Assembly (NCBI GenBank): GCA_017307755.1
Contig: JAFKGQ010000005.1
Span: 434,001-498,000 of the forward strand
Source: Chitinophagaceae bacterium
GTDB lineage: Bacteria; Bacteroidota; Bacteroidia; Chitinophagales; Chitinophagaceae
DNA length: 64,000 nt
Reading direction: 5' to 3'
Positions 42,363 to 52,400 of this stretch are shown one piece after another; within the stretch, counting starts at the first letter, position 1; each line of letters begins with the position of its first letter. The notes under the pieces were generated by a model. That model worked only from the letters and a program-made list of their open reading frames with translations, searched no databases and was not told the origin of the DNA. A program made the position numbers and the translations under genes.

Positions 42363-44132
42363 ATGCGATACAAGACATTCAATAAATTCTGCTGTTCTGC
42401 GGCGATCATGTTATCTCTGCTGGCAGGGGGGTGTTCAAAGAAGTTCCTCGATTACTCACCCCAGGGTGCATTGGGTGATGAGGTACTTGCTTCTCCCAAC
42501 GGAGTCAATCAATTGTTGATCGGGGCTTATGCCGCACTTACGGGACAGGATCATTGGGGGCTTGCCCTTGGCGGTGGTACGGCCTGGGCAACCCCTCCGA
42601 GCAATTGGATCTATGGCAGCTGTTTTGGAGGGGAAGCGCAGGCCAACGGCACTTCCTGGATCTTGGTGCCGACCAATCCTTTTTTTGGCGACAAATGGAA
42701 GGCCGACTATGAGGGCGTCACCCGCTGCAACAATGTGATCAGGATAGCCGGCAAGACCCAGGGTATCAAGCCGGCGGACATGACCAATATACTCGGCCAG
42801 GCCCGTTTTCTCCGCGCCTATTATTATTTCGATCTGAAGAAGATGTTCAATATGGTGCCCTGGGTCGACGAGACTACCACGGACTTCAAACAGCCCAATG
42901 ACAAGGATATCTGGCCTTTTATCACGGCCGATCTGCAATTCGCATTTGCCAATACGGCAGAGACGCAGTCAGAAACGGCACGTGCCAATAAATGGGCTGC
43001 TGCTGCGCTCTTAGCCAAGGCCTATCTTTACCAGAAGAAATATGATTCGGCGAAAACGTATTTCGACCAGGTGATCGGCGGTGGTAAGACCAGCGGTGGA
43101 TATAAATATGCTTTAAACCAGAATTTCAACGATAATTTCAAGCCGGAAAAGGAGATCAACAACGCGGAGGTGGTCTTTACGGTGGCGATGGCGTCCAATA
43201 CGGGCAATGGCAGCATTGCCACAGCCAATCAGGGCGATATGCTGAACTATCCCATCAACAGTCCTTTCAACTGCTGTGGCAATTTCCAGCCTACCATCGA
43301 CATGGTGAACTCCTTTCGTACGGACGCAATCACCGGATTGCCTTATCCTGACGACTATAACAGCAGCGCCCATGCTGTCAAAAGCGATCTGGGCATTGCT
43401 GCAAAGGATCCTTTTACACCGGATGCGGGCACGGTGGACCCCCGGCTGGACTGGACGGCGGGAAGGAGGGGTATTCCCTACCTGGACTGGGGGCTGATGC
43501 CCGGCTCCACCTGGATGTGGAGCCAGACGGGGACAGGACCTTTTGTGAACAAGAAGCGTGTATACTGGCAGGCCACCCGCGACAAATATTACGATGGCAA
43601 TTCATGGGCGCCCGGGTCGGCGGTGAACTACAACGTGATCAGCTTCTCCGATGTACTGCTGATGGCCGCCGAATGCGAGGCCCAGCTGAGTCACCCGGAC
43701 AAGGCGCAGGAATATGTGGACAGTGTTCGTACCCGCGCGGGACATACCTCCGGGTTTGTCTATAAATACAATGACAATGCCAATCCGCTGGGCGGGTTTT
43801 CCGCGACTCCCGCTGCAAATTATCTTGTCAAACCTTATCCGGCCGGTGCGTTTGCAGGTGGTGGAAAGGACTATGCGTTAAAAGCCATTTATTTTGAGCG
43901 GAAGCTGGAATTAGGAGAGGAAGGCCACCGATTTTTCGATCTTGTCCGCTGGGGTGTTGCCGACCAGGTGTTGAATGCTTTTTATGCTTTTGAGTCGCAA
44001 TACACGACGGAACTGACAGGTATTACCTTTACTCCGAATAAGAATGAGTATTTTCCCATTCCGCAGGTGGAGATAGACAATACCACCGTCGGCGGGAAAC
44101 CGACTTTGAAACAAAACCCTGGATATAAATGA
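42363..44132 (+). CDS. SusD/RagB-type substrate-binding lipoprotein (PUL2)
   Basis: 589 residues from the ATG at 42363, chosen because it opens a lipoprotein signal (LLAGGC, Cys24) and lies 19 bp after susC; the frame could be read further upstream within susC. Family features are KKFLDYSPQGALGDEVL, QARFLRAYYYFDLKKMF, ERKLELGEEGHRFFDLVRW and the terminal LKQNPGYK. It binds the PUL2 glycan at the cell surface. The next gene overlaps by 4 bp. Confidence 0.95.
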   Translation: MRYKTFNKFCCSAAIMLSLLAGGCSKKFLDYSPQGALGDEVLASPNGVNQLLIGAYAALTGQDHWGLALGGGTAWATPPSNWIYGSCFGGEAQANGTSWILVPTNPFFGDKWKADYEGVTRCNNVIRIAGKTQGIKPADMTNILGQARFLRAYYYFDLKKMFNMVPWVDETTTDFKQPNDKDIWPFITADLQFAFANTAETQSETARANKWAAAALLAKAYLYQKKYDSAKTYFDQVIGGGKTSGGYKYALNQNFNDNFKPEKEINNAEVVFTVAMASNTGNGSIATANQGDMLNYPINSPFNCCGNFQPTIDMVNSFRTDAITGLPYPDDYNSSAHAVKSDLGIAAKDPFTPDAGTVDPRLDWTAGRRGIPYLDWGLMPGSTWMWSQTGTGPFVNKKRVYWQATRDKYYDGNSWAPGSAVNYNVISFSDVLLMAAECEAQLSHPDKAQEYVDSVRTRAGHTSGFVYKYNDNANPLGGFSATPAANYLVKPYPAGAFAGGGKDYALKAIYFERKLELGEEGHRFFDLVRWGVADQVLNAFYAFESQYTTELTGITFTPNKNEYFPIPQVEIDNTTVGGKPTLKQNPGYK

Positions 44133-45286
44133 TGCGTAATCTCCTTATCATTCGATGGATCATATTTTGCCTGATAATATCCGGCTGTTCGGCAAAACTG
44201 AACAAAAAGGGGCCCTATGGGAACCTGTATGAATATTCCGATGCGCTGCCGCGCTGGAGCAGCCCTGAAAACCCCAATGGACAGAAGGGGAAGGGCGCCA
44301 TGGAGAACCATGGCGCAAAAGGGCGCGCTTCCTCCCCTATTCCCAAGGGCACATCCCTATCGTTGCTGGACATACAAGGACAGGGTATCATCGGCAGGAT
44401 ATGGATCACCATCAATGACAGGAGTCCCGGGATGCTCCGTGGTCTGAAGCTGGAAATGTTCTGGGATAATGAGGCAAAGCCGGCTGTCTCGGCGCCGCTG
44501 GGAGATTTTTTTGGGATGGGACTGGGGAGGATGACGGCCTTTCATAACGTCTTTTTTGCGGACCCGGAGGGCAAAAGTTTTAACTGTCTCATCCCTATGC
44601 CTTTTAAAACAGGAGCCCGCATCGTCGTCACCAATGAGTCGGAGCAGGACCTGGGCAGCATGTTTTTTGACGTGGATTATCAGCTGACGCAACGTTGGGA
44701 CCGGGACAATCTGTATTTCCATGCTTACTGGCACCGGGATACAGCGACGATCCTGGCAAAGGATTTCGAGCTGTTGCCGAACGTACAGGGCAGGGGTCGA
44801 TTTCTGGGGTCGAATGTGGGTATCAATAGTCATCCCCGTTATAAAGAGCTTTGGTGGGGGGAGGGGGAAGTAAAGATGTATCTCGATGGTGATGCCGACT
44901 TTCCCACCCTGGCCGGTACGGGCACGGAAGATTACATTGGTACCGGATGGGGACAGGGTAAGTTCTTTACGGATTACACAGGTTGTCTGATCGCGGATGG
45001 AAAGCTCCGGCAATGGGGATTTTATCGATTCCATGTCCCTGACCCAATATATTTTTCAACTGGATGCCGGGTCACCATACAGCAGATGGGAGGCGGACCG
45101 CCGAAGGAGGTGGAAGAATTACAAAAGGCCGGCGTTCCCCTGATCATTGCGACCACCAGTGAGGGATGGGACAATTTCTTCCGGAGCGACGATGTGTCGG
45201 CGACGGCTTATTTTTATCTTGACAAACCATCGGATGGCCTGCCCGGACTCCAGTCTGTGGCCATGAGGGCATATAATCTGAAATAG
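44129..45286 (+). CDS. GH172 (DUF2961) glycosidase, lipoprotein
   Basis: 385 residues with a lipobox (IISGC, Cys20). Motifs of the DUF2961/GH172 family are visible: GGQG-like turn DIQGQGIIGRIWITI, PLGDFFGMGLG, GTGTEDYIGTGWG and the late FYRFHVPDPIYF. Characterised GH172 enzymes act on alpha-D-fructofuranosides or alpha-D-arabinofuranosides and form homo-oligomers. As the first enzyme of the PUL2 operon, it suggests a furanosyl side chain in the substrate. Lipidation places it at a membrane, periplasmic or surface side. Confidence 0.83.
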   Translation: MMRNLLIIRWIIFCLIISGCSAKLNKKGPYGNLYEYSDALPRWSSPENPNGQKGKGAMENHGAKGRASSPIPKGTSLSLLDIQGQGIIGRIWITINDRSPGMLRGLKLEMFWDNEAKPAVSAPLGDFFGMGLGRMTAFHNVFFADPEGKSFNCLIPMPFKTGARIVVTNESEQDLGSMFFDVDYQLTQRWDRDNLYFHAYWHRDTATILAKDFELLPNVQGRGRFLGSNVGINSHPRYKELWWGEGEVKMYLDGDADFPTLAGTGTEDYIGTGWGQGKFFTDYTGCLIADGKLRQWGFYRFHVPDPIYFSTGCRVTIQQMGGGPPKEVEELQKAGVPLIIATTSEGWDNFFRSDDVSATAYFYLDKPSDGLPGLQSVAMRAYNLK

Positions 45287-45292
45287 TGAACT

Positions 45293-47470
45293 ATGCGCGT
45301 AATTGCTTGCTGTTATCTGTTGCTGCTATGTCTCTCCGTTAGGAGTCAGACATTGACCTATGGCTATCATGATCTCCTTTTTGAATGGGACCTGGTAAAG
45401 GACGAAGCCCATGTTGTTCGTACATCTACACATAGCCAGGTGTGGCAGGGGAGTTTGCTGCCTGCTTTCTGGCTGGAGAAGGATCATAGGAAAATGTTTG
45501 TAAAAGCTCAAACGACCGGGGAAGCCGGGTATGTGGGTGGTAAATGGCGTTATCCCTTGCGGATAGGCGGGCTGGGACGCGGATGGCTCACGGTGGTGAA
45601 GGAGGACTGGGGGCTTCGTTTTAGCGCGTTGGATATTGAATGGTCCTCTTCCCCTCCTGCCGTCATCGAAATGTATTTCGGCGCGTCGGATAAATATAAG
45701 GGGACTCCGGTACAGCCCGTCTGGGACAGACCGTTCATGCCCGACTGGCAATCCTTTGGTTTTTGCGTGCCCGGGGGCAAGGAAGGACCTGCCCAAAGCT
45801 ATTTCCGCAACTGGGATCTCGGGCTGACCAATATCGCCCTGGGCGCTTTTGGCCCTTCCATGGGGACTCCTTACGGGGCAGCCTATCCGAAACCTTTGTA
45901 TTTCTCCGGCATGGGGTCCAACGAAGGGTTTATTGCCCTTGGAGCAGGGAGCATACCGGATGCCGCCATGTCGCTGCGGGTACAAGCTACCCGGAGTTGT
46001 TTTCAATATGTTTATGATGAGGACATATGGGGCCCTCTTCCCGACAGGAAGAGAAGCTGGCCGGAACCCTTACGGATCAGCCTGGGCGAGACGGCCCTGG
46101 AAGCCTTTCAGCAGTATTACCGATCTTTCCCCGCAAAGTCTGTGAAGGACTATGTTCCGCAGCCATTCTACAACACCTGGGGGCTATGGCGGGAGCGGAA
46201 GTATACCATCAACCCTATTGCGGAATTTGCCGCGCGTACCGGAGCCGCCATGCTGGTGCTGGACGACGGGTGGGAAAGATCACAGGGCGCGGGTGAGGTC
46301 AATAAAGAGCGTTTTCCCCGTCTGGGAGAGGACTTGCAGGCGCTGCATGGCAGAGGGATGACCCACGGCATATGGGAGACACTGGGATGGATAGACGATA
46401 CGACGGCGGCCGGCCTGACATCGGCCGACCTTATCGTGGACAGGAATGGCAAGCCCTGTAAGGCCAACTGGAATTTCGACCCGTCGTCGAGGTCATTTTA
46501 CTGTCTGGATATCAGCAGCGAAAGAGCCAGGAATTTCCTGCGGCAGCGAACGATCAGGGAGATGCGTGAGATACAGCCTGCCCTTTTCAAGCTTGACTTC
46601 GGATATGGTCTGCCTTCTCCTTCCATGGGCGTGCCCCGCAACCCTTCGTATCGGGGGGAGCGTCAGCATGTGGAGATGATCCGGGTGATCGCGGCTGCGG
46701 CCCGTAGCGTAAACCCTTCTGTGCGTGTGATGTATTACGGCATCAGCCCCATGGGTATCGACCAGGTGGATATGGTGTCCCTGGATGATCAGGGTGATCT
46801 CTGGTATGATATCGCCGGTGGTCATGGCGAATGGAGCATATGGTCCAGTCTATTGTCTGATAAGAACGTTGCTATCAGCGGTTCTTCCGGATATAGCTGG
46901 GAATCTGACGACGAAGTGCTGTTGAATACGGCCGTTATCGGATGTCCGGGAGCAACGTTGCCTATTACACAGTCGGATGGTAAACCCATCCGGGCGAAAT
47001 ATTTGCTGCGTCGTCAGGCCCTTAACAAATGGTATCGCAGGACCTTGCGCTGGAAGCCGTCGTGGATCAATAGTCAGACGGGCAATTTTGAAGGGCCTCC
47101 CCGTTTATTTTGCTGGGGGAGATTGGAGCAGGACACCGTATTGACGGCGCTTGCTTTGCGGGAAGGACGCCGGCTGGAGATACCCGAGGGTTCCCGTATC
47201 CGGCAGATGAACTGGAAGGGGCGGTGGGCGCTGATATCCCAGGACGAGGGGGATATCCTTTCTACTTCGGCCCTGGCCCTTATTCCTTTTGATGAAGGAG
47301 AGATCGTGCTGCCTTTTCCTTCGAGGCCTGTGGAGATTTCGAGACTGGGTACGGATGGGGAGCAGCGCTGGAATGGATGGGACTGGGCGGATGGGCGGCT
47401 GACTGTCCGGGTGACGGAAGAAATGCTGGATACTACAGCCGGGTTTCTGATACGAAGAGATAAAAATTGA
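45293..47470 (+). CDS. GH36-like (clan GH-D) alpha-glycosidase, secreted
   Basis: 725 residues with a signal peptide (to about 18). An N-terminal beta-sandwich is followed by a barrel from about residue 290 (YNTWGLW, AAMLVLDDGWE, GIWETLGW). The putative nucleophile is Asp435 in FKLDFGYG; the acid/base may be Asp498 or Asp499 in MVSLDDQGD. A C-terminal beta domain follows. The canonical SGGGRxD motif of alpha-galactosidases is missing, so specificity is uncertain and may be for another alpha-linked sugar. It is 6 bp after the GH172 gene and 2 bp before the heparinase-like gene. Confidence 0.72.
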   Translation: MRVIACCYLLLLCLSVRSQTLTYGYHDLLFEWDLVKDEAHVVRTSTHSQVWQGSLLPAFWLEKDHRKMFVKAQTTGEAGYVGGKWRYPLRIGGLGRGWLTVVKEDWGLRFSALDIEWSSSPPAVIEMYFGASDKYKGTPVQPVWDRPFMPDWQSFGFCVPGGKEGPAQSYFRNWDLGLTNIALGAFGPSMGTPYGAAYPKPLYFSGMGSNEGFIALGAGSIPDAAMSLRVQATRSCFQYVYDEDIWGPLPDRKRSWPEPLRISLGETALEAFQQYYRSFPAKSVKDYVPQPFYNTWGLWRERKYTINPIAEFAARTGAAMLVLDDGWERSQGAGEVNKERFPRLGEDLQALHGRGMTHGIWETLGWIDDTTAAGLTSADLIVDRNGKPCKANWNFDPSSRSFYCLDISSERARNFLRQRTIREMREIQPALFKLDFGYGLPSPSMGVPRNPSYRGERQHVEMIRVIAAAARSVNPSVRVMYYGISPMGIDQVDMVSLDDQGDLWYDIAGGHGEWSIWSSLLSDKNVAISGSSGYSWESDDEVLLNTAVIGCPGATLPITQSDGKPIRAKYLLRRQALNKWYRRTLRWKPSWINSQTGNFEGPPRLFCWGRLEQDTVLTALALREGRRLEIPEGSRIRQMNWKGRWALISQDEGDILSTSALALIPFDEGEIVLPFPSRPVEISRLGTDGEQRWNGWDWADGRLTVRVTEEMLDTTAGFLIRRDKN

Positions 47471-47472
47471 TT

Positions 47473-49425
47473 ATGAATTATAAGTTCCTTTTGATTGTCA
47501 TGTTCCAGGTGTGTGTCTACAGCGCCCATGCCCAAGAAATCGTGGAGCGTAATCTGCTGCGTCAGTTTTCCCGGGAGCAGGTGGCGGCTGCCCTTATTCC
47601 ACATAGCAAATGGCATCCTTTCCCCCGTACGGCGGCGGAATGGCGGGCGGAGATACCTGACTCCATTCGCCAAAAAATGATCATTGCGGGAGAGAAATAT
47701 CTTTCCATGCCTTTTGCTCCTTTGCCTGCCACCTTATATCTTGAATTTAAAAGGAATGGCAATCGTACCCATTACGAGGACGTCAGCTTTGGCAAGCGAG
47801 CACAGTTGTTTGCCCTGGTGCTGGCGGAGTCCATGGAGCGGAAAGGAAGGTTTGTCGATGCCATCATGAACGGGGTGTGGTCCTTTTGCGAGGAAAGTTT
47901 TTGGGGAGTACCGGCACATTATTTTCTCCAGCGTGCGGGTCTGGGTCTGCCGGATGTGGAGGACCCTTCGGTGGATCTTTTTGCCAGCGAGACAGCCGAG
48001 ATACTGGCGCTCACAGATTACCTTGTAGGGGGGGAACTGGATACCATCTCGCCTTTGTTACGGAAACGTATATACTATGAGGTCAACCGGAGGGTGCTGG
48101 TCCCGCTGGAAAGGGATAGCATTCCCTACAATTATCTTGGCCCCAGCCGCAAGGACGCGCCTGTAAATAACTGGGATCCCTGGGTGGTCAGCAATTGGAT
48201 GATCAGCCTTCTGCTATTGGAGAAAAACGAAACCCGGCGCGCCACTGAGTTAAGCCATGCCATGCGGCTGCTGGACAATTATATCAATGGGCTTGGTGAC
48301 GACGGTGCGGTGGATGAAGGCCCCAGCTATTGGTCGGGCGGGGCTGCTCGGCTATTTGACGCCTTGCGTATGCTGGACGATGCCACGGAAGGAAGGGTGA
48401 GTATCTATGATGCCCCCGTCATACAGAAGTTAGGGGCTTACATCGAGCATATGCATATTGCCGGCAATTATTTTATCGATATTGCGGATGCATCTCCCAC
48501 CATCGCGGCTGACGGGCTGCTTATCTGCCGGGTAGGGAAGGCTTTACAGGACAAGGACCTTCAGCGGTTTGGCGTCTGGGCCTGGCAGCACATCGACGAT
48601 CATGATTTCTACAATAAGGATTTCTCCAAGCCGAGGGTGTTGTGGAACCTGTTGGCTTTAAAAGATTGCCCGGCGGGCGATATCAACCTTCCCGCCAAAA
48701 AAGATATCTGGTTTGATCATCTGCAACTGATGGCCGGGGCCTCGGGGAAGGGGCTTTTCCTGGCAACGCATGCCGGACACAATGGGGAAAGCCATAACCA
48801 CAACGATGTCGGCGACTTTATGGTCTATGCGGATGGAGAGCCTGTCATCGTGGACGTAGGTTTTGGGACATATAACGCAAAGACGTTCTCCAAGGATCGC
48901 TATCAGCTGTGGTATCTCAATTCCGCCCATCATAACGTACCGTTGGTCAACGGATATGAGCAAGCGGCGGGTACGAGGTACGGAGCCCGGGAGGTGCGTT
49001 ATATTGCCGGCGATGGAGGGATTAGCCTCCAGATGGATATTGCTCATGCGTATCCGGATGAAGCCGGAGTAAAGCAATGGTTACGGACCGTACGGTTGGA
49101 CAAGAAGAATAACGAGGTTTTGGTGACGGACAACTATGTGCTGGAAAAAAGAACGGGGGCGCTTACACAGACTTTGATGACCGTATGTCCCGTGGACCTG
49201 GGAACGCCTGGTCGTATCGTCTTTGCCATACCAGGCAAACGGAGTGTCCTGTTGGAATACGATGCAAGGGTCTGGGAGGTTAAAAAAGAAGAAATGTCGA
49301 CTTCGCAGCCGGACGAGAAACGGGTGGCCGACAATTGGGGACACCGGTCTATCTGGCGACTACTGCTTGTGAATAAAGCGCAAGAGAAAAAAGGAAAATT
49401 CCTCTATAAGATCACGCAATTATGA
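47473..49425 (+). CDS. Heparinase II/III-like polysaccharide lyase, secreted
   Basis: 650 residues from the ATG at 47473 with a signal peptide (to about SAHAQ). The N-terminal alpha-toroid contains DEGPSYWSGGAARLFDAL and WDPWVVSNWM. The C-terminal beta-sheet domain contains ATHAGHNGESHNHNDVGDFMVY, of which the HNGESHNHND core is the family signature (quoted in parts). Such lyases cut uronic-acid-containing chains by beta-elimination. The substrate could be a plant, algal or bacterial acidic polysaccharide; a true heparin role is not implied. It overlaps the next gene by 4 bp. Confidence 0.87.
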   Translation: MNYKFLLIVMFQVCVYSAHAQEIVERNLLRQFSREQVAAALIPHSKWHPFPRTAAEWRAEIPDSIRQKMIIAGEKYLSMPFAPLPATLYLEFKRNGNRTHYEDVSFGKRAQLFALVLAESMERKGRFVDAIMNGVWSFCEESFWGVPAHYFLQRAGLGLPDVEDPSVDLFASETAEILALTDYLVGGELDTISPLLRKRIYYEVNRRVLVPLERDSIPYNYLGPSRKDAPVNNWDPWVVSNWMISLLLLEKNETRRATELSHAMRLLDNYINGLGDDGAVDEGPSYWSGGAARLFDALRMLDDATEGRVSIYDAPVIQKLGAYIEHMHIAGNYFIDIADASPTIAADGLLICRVGKALQDKDLQRFGVWAWQHIDDHDFYNKDFSKPRVLWNLLALKDCPAGDINLPAKKDIWFDHLQLMAGASGKGLFLATHAGHNGESHNHNDVGDFMVYADGEPVIVDVGFGTYNAKTFSKDRYQLWYLNSAHHNVPLVNGYEQAAGTRYGAREVRYIAGDGGISLQMDIAHAYPDEAGVKQWLRTVRLDKKNNEVLVTDNYVLEKRTGALTQTLMTVCPVDLGTPGRIVFAIPGKRSVLLEYDARVWEVKKEEMSTSQPDEKRVADNWGHRSIWRLLLVNKAQEKKGKFLYKITQL

Positions 49426-52400
49426 GAAGGATCATTTGTATTTTATTATTGCTCCCCGCTATGAGCGTTTTTGCCCGGAATGCGCAGGACAGCGGCTATC
49501 GGGACCTTACACACTACAGCAAGGTGTTTGGGCATGAAAAATATTATCGTCTTTATCTTCCGCAGGGGTATGAGACGTCTCAGCGCAGATGGCCCGTCAT
49601 CTATTTTTTTCATGGATGGGGCGGCAGGCATTTCAAGGATGACAATGCCAGGCTGGCGTATGACAGGATCAAACAACTGGTGGACAAATACCAGGTGATC
49701 CTGGTGATGTGGGATGGGAACATCGATCTCGCCGAGCCACGTCCCTATAATGTGGGTAACCATGAGGATGTAAAGTTCCAGGTGCAGATGAAGGATTATT
49801 TCCCGGAGCTGGCCGCACATATCGACTCCTCTTTCAGGACCTTTACCGACAGAGGCCACCGGGGTATCATTGGTTTTAGCATGGGGGGCTTTATGTCTTT
49901 TTTTCTTGCGGGTAAATATCCCGACAAGGTATGCGCTGCCGTAAGTCTGGCCGGAAGTCCGGAATTTTTTGCGGGTTATCCTGACAACCATACGCTTTAT
50001 CCTGTGCGTTATACTTTTGAAAATCTGCGGCAGGTGGATTGCCGGATGCATAACGGAGATTCCGATATCCTCTATTATCTGAACAGCGAGGTAAATGCAG
50101 GCGCGGTCTGGGATGAAAAAGTAAAATTTCAATATTGGACCTTTCCCGGCGGACATATGGTGGACAAGCCCGGCGAAACCAGGGTTTTTGAAAAGGCCAT
50201 GCAATTCGTCACGGATGCTTTTGCGCGGCCGGCGGAAACGAGGCCGCTGAATTGGAGTCATTACGATCTTTACCCGGATTTTAACGTTTGGGATTACCGG
50301 GTTACAAGTAACAAGGCGGAGCCGGGTTTTCTTTATTTAAGGAATGTGAATGGATACGGATTCGGGGTCTATTCACATCGATGGCTGCCGGAAGGGCCTT
50401 CTATCGGTGGGCTGAAGGCGAGCGTTACCACGGCGCCCTTGTATGCGCCGGAGCATACCTATTCGCTGGTGAGGTATAGCCGGACGAGCCGTACCGTGAG
50501 CATGGATAGTGTAAAAAGCGATGCCGAAGGGAGAATATCCGTTCAATGTGATGGCGCCGGGGAGGAAATAGGCATCTATTCAATAAAGCATATTCCCAAC
50601 TTTGTCTTTCTTGATCAGACACCCGGCTTCCTGCATATTGGGGGGACCGACAAGATCACTGTCCGGCTTTTCAACCGGGGAGGAGTAGTAAGGGGCGGGG
50701 CCAGGCTGAAAGTGCGTCTCGGCACAAAGGACCCTGCGGTCACCGTAAATGATCCTGTGGCGACGGTGATGGTAAAGCCGGGACAAAGAATAGTGGAGTT
50801 GACTTTTACATTGTCCTGTACAAAGACGCCTCCGCCGCATGCAGAACCTGCGGAAGTAAGGTTTCATCTGTCCGGGGATGCAACTGGCGAGTTTACGATG
50901 CCTGTATATTTTCAGGCGCCGCAGTTTGACAGTGTAAGCATCGAAGGTGTCGCAGCTCCGGGAGAAAAAATATCCTTGTCCCAGGGTAGCCATCATCTGC
51001 GTCTGTACACGGAAGATCCCTGGGTATTGTCTGAAGACGAGCGGTTGAAGGATGAGATGATCCCGGCCCGCTGGCCGGATGGGTTTACGTTGAGTTCCGT
51101 CATACATATATCCCCCGATTGTCCTGACGGCCATGTCATCCGGCTGTTGGGTCATTATGAGACAAAGACCTTTAACCCTATCGAGCGTAAACTTGTCTGG
51201 GGGCAGGCGAGTATCGTTGTACGCCATGGTTCGCCATCCCGTGCAGGGGTGTCTGTGCATAGACGTTTATTCAGGACTGCGCTGGTGGACACGAATGCGC
51301 TGCCGGCTGTTGTCAAGACGGAGAAGGGGTATCGTCTGATGGTGGATGGAGCACCTTTTATCGCCCTGGGCGCACAATTGTGGAACAGCAGCGACTGGCC
51401 TTATATCCTCCGCAAGGAATGGCCGCAGTTGAAGGAGCTGCATGCCAATACGCTGGAGGCGCCAGTTTATTGGCAAAATATCGAGCCGCAGCCGGGTGTA
51501 TTCAATTTTTCCGAACTGGATTCCCTGGTGACCGGGGCCCGTAAGGAGGGGTTGCGTCTGGTGTTGTTGTGGTTCGGAAGTTATAAGAACGGAAGTTCGT
51601 CGTATGCCCCGGATTGGGTGTTGACGCAACCGGAGAAATATCCACGGATGTTGAATGCAGCGGGGGAAGAGATCCAGGTATTGTCTGCAGTATCAGAAGT
51701 CAACCGCCAGGCGGATAAGGCCGCGTTTATCCGTCTTTTGCAACACGTGCGGGAGATAGACAGCCGGCAGCATACGGTCATCATGGTACAGGTGGAAAAT
51801 GAATCCGGCTCGCTGGGTACGGACCGGGATTATTCTCCAGCAGCCAATGCTGCATTCAAAGCAGATGTGCCTGCCGCGTTGGTACGATCGCTGGGGCGAC
51901 GGCCGGGCAGTTGGGACGTTGTGTTCGGCGAGGCAGCTGCCGAAACTTTTAATGCCTGGTATATTGCCTCTTATATCAATGATATTGCTGCAGCCGGAAA
52001 AAAGGAGTACGATCTGCCCATGTATACAAATGCATGGCTGCGGGAGCATGGGTTCCGTCGTCCCGGGGAATATCCCAGTGGAGGGCCCGTCTCCACCATG
52101 CTGCCTGTATGGAAAGCTGCGGCGCCGGCCCTTGCTTTTCTCTCACCTGATATCTATCATTCTAATTATACCGTGTTTACCGAGCTTTGTAGTAAATATG
52201 CCCGGCAGGACAATGCTTTTTTTGTTCCTGAAATGGGGAAGGGAATGGATTTTGCCCGGTTTCAGTTCTATGCCCTTGCCAACTTTGATGCTCTGGGTGT
52301 CGCCGTCTATGGTATCGACCCCTTTCATGCCGACCCCAATGACTTTCGTGATAAACAGCAGTTGGATGAAAAGTTCAGCGGTATGGCGGACAATTACCGC

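Noticed and set aside
45326..46006. A 226-codon minus-strand frame inside the GH36-like gene
   Set aside because: It lies within a tightly packed plus-strand operon and has a composition typical of reverse-frame reading of GC-rich codons.
47473..49425. Heparin or heparan sulfate as the substrate of PUL2
   Set aside because: The family name alone would suggest it, but no sulfatase or glucuronyl hydrolase gene is present and the other enzymes (GH172, GH36-like, GH35) do not fit glycosaminoglycans.
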